Positions 58,303 through 64,000 of a stretch of DNA of 64,000 nt are shown piece by piece. This DNA comes from Anaerolineae bacterium (GTDB taxonomy: Bacteria > Chloroflexota > Anaerolineae > Aggregatilineales > J027), in NCBI GenBank assembly GCA_019913005.1, contig JAIOHL010000281.1:1-64000 (forward strand), written 5' to 3'. The notes beneath the pieces were generated by a model. It made no database searches. It was not told the DNA's origin and worked only from the letters and a program-made list of their open reading frames with translations. Each line of letters starts with the position of its first letter. Positions within the stretch are counted from its first letter, which is position 1. The position numbers and the translations under genes were made by a program.

Positions 58303-60252
58303 TTGAAATTAGAAAAATTAACCTCCCCTCGCTGGCTTGGTTCGTTGCTTATTTTTTGCACTGCCTTGTGGTTATACACTACTACTGCTGTACCCGGTTT
58401 GGTGGTTGGTGGCGGCGTTGAAAGCGAATCGGCGGAATTGCAGCGGGTCGCCAACCGACTCGGTATTGCCCACAGCACAGGCTACCCTGTTTATACGTTA
58501 GTTGGCTATGTGGCGGCGCGTTTGGGGGATTGGCTGAATCAGAACTCCTATACATGGATTACCTATAGTTCAGCTTTGGCAAGTGCTATCGCGCTGGTGC
58601 TGTTTTTCCAATTGGCCCTGCTGGTCGGTAGCCCGCCATCGGCATTTGGCGCGACGGGGCTGTTGATGGTCTCCAATACCCTCTGGCATATTAGCACCAT
58701 TCCAGAGACACAGGCGCTCCATGCCATTTCCCTCATCGGCTTATTCTGGTTGATGCTCCTACATTTATCCCAGCCGCAAAAATTTGGGCCACTGGTCGGG
58801 ATGGCGTTTTTGGCCGGGTTGGGCCTCGCCAATCACCGAACGATTGTGTTGGCATTTCCGGCGGTGGGGTTGGCCGTGCTGCTAAGTGGGGCATGGCGAC
58901 GCCTGAAGTTGAACCAGTGGGGTATCTTGGCAGTGGCCTTGATACTGCCGATTTTATCCTATGGGTATATCTACCTGCGTGTGAATACCGACCCACATGT
59001 GGTGTTTAGCACCCGTCCCAGTTGGTTTCCCGCCGAGATGGACAATCAGATTGCGACGGACGTTATTCGCGGCAAATTACAGACGGGCGAGGGCTTGGAA
59101 GGCAATATCCGCCTACCCAAAGGCGATTTTTCCGAACGGCTCGATTTTGTGTGGGGTAACTTGCAAGATGAACTAACCACGATTGGGGTTTGGGCCGGGA
59201 TACTGGGATTACTCCTACTGACGCTCAAAAATTGGCGGATAGGGGTGGTATTGGTGGCCTATTTGATTCCTTGGATGCTATTTTTGATGGCGTGGCGGCT
59301 GGATTGGAAAGCGGTGATTTATCAACATGCACTTGTAATGCCGCTGATTGTGGGGTTGATAGTGCTGGCATCGTGGCCGTTCTATCTAGCAAAAAATCTG
59401 GCGAAAAAATGGAAATCCCCTGTTCTGTTGGCGGTTTGCGCCCTGCCGCTGCTCTGGTTAGCGATCCATACCTATTTCCAAAATCGGCCTGAACGGGATT
59501 TGAGCCATGACCGACGCGGTGAAGAATATTTGGCCCAGATGGAATATCTTACACGGGGGGCGGTAGTTTTTGGCGGGGGCTGGTCGCCAGAGACATTTAT
59601 TTTGTTGGAGTTTTTGGATAACCATCGCCGCACTGACCTGCTGCCGCTGGATTCGCGCAACGTGGATGATGTGATTGCTGAATCCTCAAATCTCAATCGG
59701 GATACCTATATCACGCCATTTTTCCGCAGCATTTTTGGGCTGTATGCGGGTTCGACATGGATTCAAGAACGTGGGGTCGCATTTTCTGGTACACACACCG
59801 AAATTTTTTTGCAGGTGCGCCCACCCTTTGATCCACGTTTACAGGTTGAGGCGGATGGGGCGACCATTGTTCAGACACCTATCGCGCCGGGGATTGAACT
59901 TTATAGTTATGCTATTCTGCCTGACCCGAATGGTATTCGTTTGGCATTGTATTGGCGGGCAACCGAAGCTATTGATACCCGCTACTCGGTGTTTACCCAT
60001 CTGCGTCATTATGCGGCAGATGGCGGGGTGCGCTTGTTGAGCCAAGATGATGCCTATGCCCCCGTTGAAAATAGCTATCCAACGGATTTATGGGAGGCGG
60101 GCCAAATCGTGAAAGATACCTATTTTATTAAATGGCCTAACGAGCCATTACCAGCGGATGGCCTAAAAATTGTGATCGGCATGACGTTGAGTGCGACGGG
60201 GGATCGGACAGGCGAGTTAGAAATTCCATTCAACAAAAGGGACGGAAAATGA
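58303..60252 (+). CDS. DUF2723-family membrane protein (GT-C-like)
   Basis: About 649 residues with about a dozen hydrophobic segments. The DUF2723 signature is visible: an acidic ESESAELQRVANRLGIAHSTGYPVYTLVGYVAARLG segment in the first extracytoplasmic loop, then SSALASAIALVLFF. The C-terminal ~190 residues form an extracytoplasmic domain (FYLDPNG-type strands, TRYSVFTHLRHY). The family is related to protein O-mannosyltransferases, using polyprenyl-phosphate mannose. TTG 58303 with TTAGGAAA upstream is chosen over TTG 58285. Confidence 0.75.
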   Translation: MKLEKLTSPRWLGSLLIFCTALWLYTTTAVPGLVVGGGVESESAELQRVANRLGIAHSTGYPVYTLVGYVAARLGDWLNQNSYTWITYSSALASAIALVLFFQLALLVGSPPSAFGATGLLMVSNTLWHISTIPETQALHAISLIGLFWLMLLHLSQPQKFGPLVGMAFLAGLGLANHRTIVLAFPAVGLAVLLSGAWRRLKLNQWGILAVALILPILSYGYIYLRVNTDPHVVFSTRPSWFPAEMDNQIATDVIRGKLQTGEGLEGNIRLPKGDFSERLDFVWGNLQDELTTIGVWAGILGLLLLTLKNWRIGVVLVAYLIPWMLFLMAWRLDWKAVIYQHALVMPLIVGLIVLASWPFYLAKNLAKKWKSPVLLAVCALPLLWLAIHTYFQNRPERDLSHDRRGEEYLAQMEYLTRGAVVFGGGWSPETFILLEFLDNHRRTDLLPLDSRNVDDVIAESSNLNRDTYITPFFRSIFGLYAGSTWIQERGVAFSGTHTEIFLQVRPPFDPRLQVEADGATIVQTPIAPGIELYSYAILPDPNGIRLALYWRATEAIDTRYSVFTHLRHYAADGGVRLLSQDDAYAPVENSYPTDLWEAGQIVKDTYFIKWPNEPLPADGLKIVIGMTLSATGDRTGELEIPFNKRDGK

Positions 60253-60381
60253 AGAGTTAGCAAAATTAAACCGCCGTCCTACAGTATCCCTGAACTATTT
60301 GTGATAAAATCCAGTTTAAGGCCATAATGGTCTTCATTCCTACATTTGCATTCTTCAGCGTATTAGGGCGGCGTAAACACT

Positions 60382-63300
60382 ATGAAAGTGGTCTTGCCAC
60401 GACAAAACGAAGCCTATGCAGCCGAAGTTGAGGTCAAACCCGAACTTGCTGCGTCTCAAACCAATCCAGTAACACGGCGATTGAACTATGCCGTCGTCAT
60501 TGGGGCAATTGCAGTTGCCGCCATTGCCGCACTCGCGTATTTAGTGCTTGCACTCCAATTTCAAAGTCGTCCTTTCCTCGGCGTAATGCTTACCCACGAT
60601 GCCAAAGTCCAACCTGTTGGGCCATTTAGTAATGAAACATGGTCGGGCTGGGATGTGGGCATGAAATCCGGTGATCGACTTATTGGTGCGGAGAGTGGTT
60701 CCAATCAGGTAGACTTGACTCAGGTAGATGACCCACTTAAATCTCTCAACGATCTATTAAATGGCTTAGAGGTGGGAAATCGGGTATTGGTCAAAGTGGA
60801 ACGTGAGGGTAGCGGTCTTTCCCAAGTGGAACGTTCCTATCCCGGTGAAAACAATACTGTCATTTCTGAAGTGCTGCTCAAATTAACCACCTTCCCGCTG
60901 GCCGACTTGATTGCCCATTTTGGCGTTGGATTTTTCGCCGGATTGGTCATGTTGGGTGTAGGGATATTTGTGCTGTTGCGGCGCATTGAAGCACTGTCGG
61001 CCCAATTTTTGACGGGCATTTGTGCGGCTTTGGCAGTGGTGGAAATGGGTCGCCTAGATTTGATGACCACCCACGAGCTAGTTCCCTTATGGATACTCGC
61101 TGGCTCTATGTTGGGTGGTCTGCTGGTCAGTTTTGGCATGACCTTCCCCTCCAATCTGGCAGTGGTAGAACGGATTCCGGCGGTACGCTATGCCCCCCTG
61201 ATGGTCGGGTTGATTTTGACGCCGCTCATCTATCAACTCTATATCAATGACAATGAGATCGCCCTAGTGATTCCGATTATCGTGACGATGGTTGGTGCGT
61301 TTGGCATGAGCGTGATTATGCTCTCGCGGCGGCAATACACTTTGTCGCCTGTATTCCGTGAACAAGCCAGCTATGCGCTTTTAGCGACATTTTTCGGATT
61401 ATTCCCCCTCCTGCTCTGGACGATTTATCAATTAGCCAGTGGCGGTGAAGCCCCCACATGGTCAACCCCTGTGGTTCAAACATTGGCGGTGTTGTTTGTG
61501 CTAACGGTGGCCTATGCCGTTACCCAATATCATTTGCTGGAAACAGATCGCTTAATTCCAGCAACCATTGTGTATGTTGGGCTTGGAATCGCGCTGGTTG
61601 CTTCCTATTTTGTGGTGGTCAGTGGCCTCAGTTTGTTAGCTATCAATTCCTTTAATGCCGACAATCCGATACTAATTGCGCTTATCGTGTTGAGTATTGC
61701 GGTGGGGTTTGTTCCGATTCGCAACCGCCTGCGCGAACAAATTGATAACGTCTGGTTCAAGACGCGCCGCCAATATCGGGAACGCTTTGATGAAGTCATT
61801 CGTTCTATGACCAACGCGCTCAATTTGGACGACGTGGATCGCTCCATTCGCCAACCGATGCAAGAAACGCTTGCCCCCACTGATGTGTTGTTGTTTGTGC
61901 GAGACAGCGAGGCACAGGAATTTGTGGCACACGTCAACCCGGAAAGCGGACGACCCATCACCGATATGACATTCCCATTCAAGAGTGGGTTGGGTCATTA
62001 TCTCCAAACAGAGGCCAGTCTGCTCTATTTGGAGCCGGGAGCGCAATTACCGCCGATGGTCTATCAAGAACGCTCCAAATTGGCGATTTTGAATACGCCG
62101 ATTTTTGTCAGCTTGAAGGGGCGGCGACAGCTAAATGGCTTCTTGGCAGTGGGGACACGGCGCAACGGTGAGGCTTACAGCTATGAAGACCTACGCTTTA
62201 TTCAAAATATCGCCGACCAAGCGGCCCTTGCGTTGGAACGTGCCCAGATCGTGCAAGACCTTGAACGTCGTTTCAAGATTCAAGACGTGTTGAGCCAAGT
62301 CTCCCGCGCACTCAACTTTGCGATTGACTTTGACACCTTGATGGAACTGCTCTATGCCCAAACGACCCGTGTGATTGAGGCCGATATTTTCTCAATTGCG
62401 ATTGCCGACCATCTGTCGGGGCATTTGTATTATGCTTTCTTTGCTAGAGGCGATGAACGTTTGGAGCATGTCGAAGGTCGGCGCTGGACAATGGGACGCG
62501 ATTTGTTAAGCGAGGTTGTCAATACCCAGAAAATTACACTGACCCCCGATTATGCGGCGGAACTCCGCCGTATCAATCCAAATGCCGAAGTCGAACCCCT
62601 GTATCAACAAATGAAGGCGTGGATGGCCGTGCCGCTGACGGCTGATACAACGAAAGGCGCGTTGGGTGTGATGTCTGTCGGGACAAACGACCCCACCATC
62701 CGTTACAGCGACGACCAGATGCGTTTGTTTTCGGATATTGCCAACGTTGCAGCCAGCGCGATTGACAAAACCCGTTTGTTCGAGGCGACCCAAATTCGTA
62801 CTCGCCAATTGGAAGCCCTGAATCAGATTTCTAGCCAGCTATCCTTTGCGATTGAAGACCTTGACCGCTTGTTAAATATCATCACCCAAAGCGCGATGGA
62901 AATTCTCAAAGCCGAAGCGGGTAGTCTGCTGCTGTTGGATGACCCGACTGGCGACCTGCTGTTCCATGTCGCGTTAGGGCCAACCGCCGGGGCACTCGTT
63001 GGCAAGCGTATCTCCAAAGATGCCAGCAGCCTTTCCGCCGAAGCCCTCAAACGTGGTGAACCCATCATCGTAAATGACACCGCTCAAGACAGCCGTTGGC
63101 ATGGGGAAGTGGTCAAGCAGGAAGATGAAGACGAGATGACCTTCCATTCGCGGGCCATCTTGACCACACCGCTGATTTCACAAGGGTCGCCCATCGGCGT
63201 GCTGCAAATTCTGAATAAGAAAGATCGCAGCATTTTTACCGAAGAAGATGCCCAACTGTTGACCACGTTTGCGGCGCAAGCAGCCGTCGCCATTCAAAAC

Positions 63301-64000
63301 GCTAAGTTGTTTGAATCGCAAGATGCCCAATTGCTCCAACGGGTGGAAGAACTTGACCGGATGGCCGCGATTGACCAGCAGTTGAATAAGACATTGGAGT
63401 TGTACAAAGTTGCGGAAATCACCCTCAACTGGGCCATTCAACATGCCGAGGCCAAAGTAGGAGCGCTGGCGGTGGTTAAGCCCGACAGCAATATGATGCG
63501 TATGGCTGCCGTTCGAAACTATCCGATGGGATCGCTTTTCTTTGAAGGGGTCGGCAACGAGTTTTCAATTGAAGAAGGGATTTGGGGGCGTGTGATTCGC
63601 TCGGCAACCCCCGTTTTTTCACGCAGTCTCAAAACAGACCCGGATTATATTGAAACGTACCCGGATGCGGTCTCGCAAATTGTGGTGCCGATTATCAGCG
63701 CCAACGAAGCGATTGGGATTATCTTGCTGGAAAGCGATAACGAGACCGACCTCAACCTGCTAGACCTGCAATTCCTGTCACGTTTGGCTGACCATGCCAG
63801 CCCCGCTATTGCCAACGCCCAATTGTTTGACCAACTGCGGCATCAACAAGAGGCCCGCGCGGAGTTTGTGTCGTTTATTGCCCACGAACTCAAAGCCCCG
63901 ATGACCTCAATGAAAGGCTACACCGACCTGCTGATGCGTGGCGTGGTCGGGCCAATTAATGACCAGCAAGGCGACTTTTTGAAAACGATCTATAACGCGG
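60382..64000 (+). CDS. large membrane histidine kinase with multiple GAF domains (truncated at window end)
   Basis: At least 1206 residues, stop not in the window. One N-terminal helix (about 38-58), an extracytoplasmic PDZ-like segment (about 65-150; GWDVGMKSGDRLIG, GNRVLVKV), seven or eight hydrophobic helices (about 170-430), then about four GAF domains (about 480-1140; RFIQNIADQAALALE and AQLLTTFAAQAAVAIQN type repeats) and HisKA with H1168 in SFIAHELKAPMTSMKGY. The ATPase part lies beyond the edge. The ligand is unknown; it is one candidate partner for the receiver-domain proteins in this window. ATG 60382; no clear ribosome site. Confidence 0.82.
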   Translation, partial: MKVVLPRQNEAYAAEVEVKPELAASQTNPVTRRLNYAVVIGAIAVAAIAALAYLVLALQFQSRPFLGVMLTHDAKVQPVGPFSNETWSGWDVGMKSGDRLIGAESGSNQVDLTQVDDPLKSLNDLLNGLEVGNRVLVKVEREGSGLSQVERSYPGENNTVISEVLLKLTTFPLADLIAHFGVGFFAGLVMLGVGIFVLLRRIEALSAQFLTGICAALAVVEMGRLDLMTTHELVPLWILAGSMLGGLLVSFGMTFPSNLAVVERIPAVRYAPLMVGLILTPLIYQLYINDNEIALVIPIIVTMVGAFGMSVIMLSRRQYTLSPVFREQASYALLATFFGLFPLLLWTIYQLASGGEAPTWSTPVVQTLAVLFVLTVAYAVTQYHLLETDRLIPATIVYVGLGIALVASYFVVVSGLSLLAINSFNADNPILIALIVLSIAVGFVPIRNRLREQIDNVWFKTRRQYRERFDEVIRSMTNALNLDDVDRSIRQPMQETLAPTDVLLFVRDSEAQEFVAHVNPESGRPITDMTFPFKSGLGHYLQTEASLLYLEPGAQLPPMVYQERSKLAILNTPIFVSLKGRRQLNGFLAVGTRRNGEAYSYEDLRFIQNIADQAALALERAQIVQDLERRFKIQDVLSQVSRALNFAIDFDTLMELLYAQTTRVIEADIFSIAIADHLSGHLYYAFFARGDERLEHVEGRRWTMGRDLLSEVVNTQKITLTPDYAAELRRINPNAEVEPLYQQMKAWMAVPLTADTTKGALGVMSVGTNDPTIRYSDDQMRLFSDIANVAASAIDKTRLFEATQIRTRQLEALNQISSQLSFAIEDLDRLLNIITQSAMEILKAEAGSLLLLDDPTGDLLFHVALGPTAGALVGKRISKDASSLSAEALKRGEPIIVNDTAQDSRWHGEVVKQEDEDEMTFHSRAILTTPLISQGSPIGVLQILNKKDRSIFTEEDAQLLTTFAAQAAVAIQNAKLFESQDAQLLQRVEELDRMAAIDQQLNKTLELYKVAEITLNWAIQHAEAKVGALAVVKPDSNMMRMAAVRNYPMGSLFFEGVGNEFSIEEGIWGRVIRSATPVFSRSLKTDPDYIETYPDAVSQIVVPIISANEAIGIILLESDNETDLNLLDLQFLSRLADHASPAIANAQLFDQLRHQQEARAEFVSFIAHELKAPMTSMKGYTDLLMRGVVGPINDQQGDFLKTIYNA

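Noticed and set aside
1-64000. CRISPR arrays, tRNA or rRNA genes
   Set aside because: No regularly spaced direct repeats, no tRNA T-loop plus acceptor arrangement and no rRNA-like stretch were seen on reading; a tool-based scan could still find a missed tRNA.

Overview
The window looks like bacterial chromosome of roughly 50-57% GC, most consistent with Chloroflexota, probably Anaerolineae-like. This is an inference: there are no rRNA genes and no search was possible. The hints are the absence of LPS genes together with lipoproteins, LCP, DUF2723 and PIG-V-like GT-C proteins, an LprG-like lipoprotein with a DHA2 transporter, many standalone two-component and GAF proteins, and recurring GC-rich intergenic palindromes. 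No CRISPR array, tRNA, rRNA or transposase gene was seen.

Layout. 1-2.8 kb: hppD, a ParA-type ATPase and a coupled proline-rich membrane protein. 2.9-9.3 kb: the near-origin cluster rpmH-rnpA-yidD-(PQQ lipoprotein)-yidC-jag, a gap with DnaA-box-like sites, then gyrB. 9.4-14.7 kb (minus): an ABC ATPase, an ABC-2/SpoIIM fusion permease, an MBL hydrolase, a zinc ribbon, a DnaJ membrane protein and a phosphoesterase. 14.8-20.9 kb: lipoate/octanoyl transferase, NERD-helicase, GT-C and sugar transferases, double GNAT. 21-23 kb: rplU, rpmA, an rpmE fusion, tdk. 23-33.5 kb: TlpA-like lipoprotein, galT, GH13, YdcF and LCP proteins, lprG-like/MFS operon, PaaK-like ligase, YaeQ-like protein. 33.5-38 kb: PA14/SH3 secreted protein, a response regulator, and a threonine-synthase-like enzyme fused to two receiver domains. 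38-44.8 kb: a complete oligopeptide ABC importer. 44.9-47.9 kb: endonuclease V, an ATPase, and thyX interrupted by a group I intron. 48-50 kb: two AT-richer GTPases. 50-64 kb: aspS, Memo-like protein, serine hydrolase, priA, small membrane protein, LysM lipoprotein, DUF2723 protein and a truncated multi-GAF histidine kinase.

The two strongest unusual signals are (1) a compact, ORF-less group I intron (47166-47416) with P3 to P9 readable by eye, placed just before the ThyX signature motif, whose removal restores an intact ThyX; and (2) a 712-residue fusion of a PLP-dependent threonine-synthase-like enzyme with tandem phosphoreceiver domains, translationally coupled to a third receiver protein. 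Others are an L31 protein with an RNA polymerase alpha-CTD-like tail, an ABC-2/SpoIIM fusion, an LprG-like/DHA2 operon, a family of 85-96 bp imperfect palindromic elements, and an abrupt GC shift inside priA.
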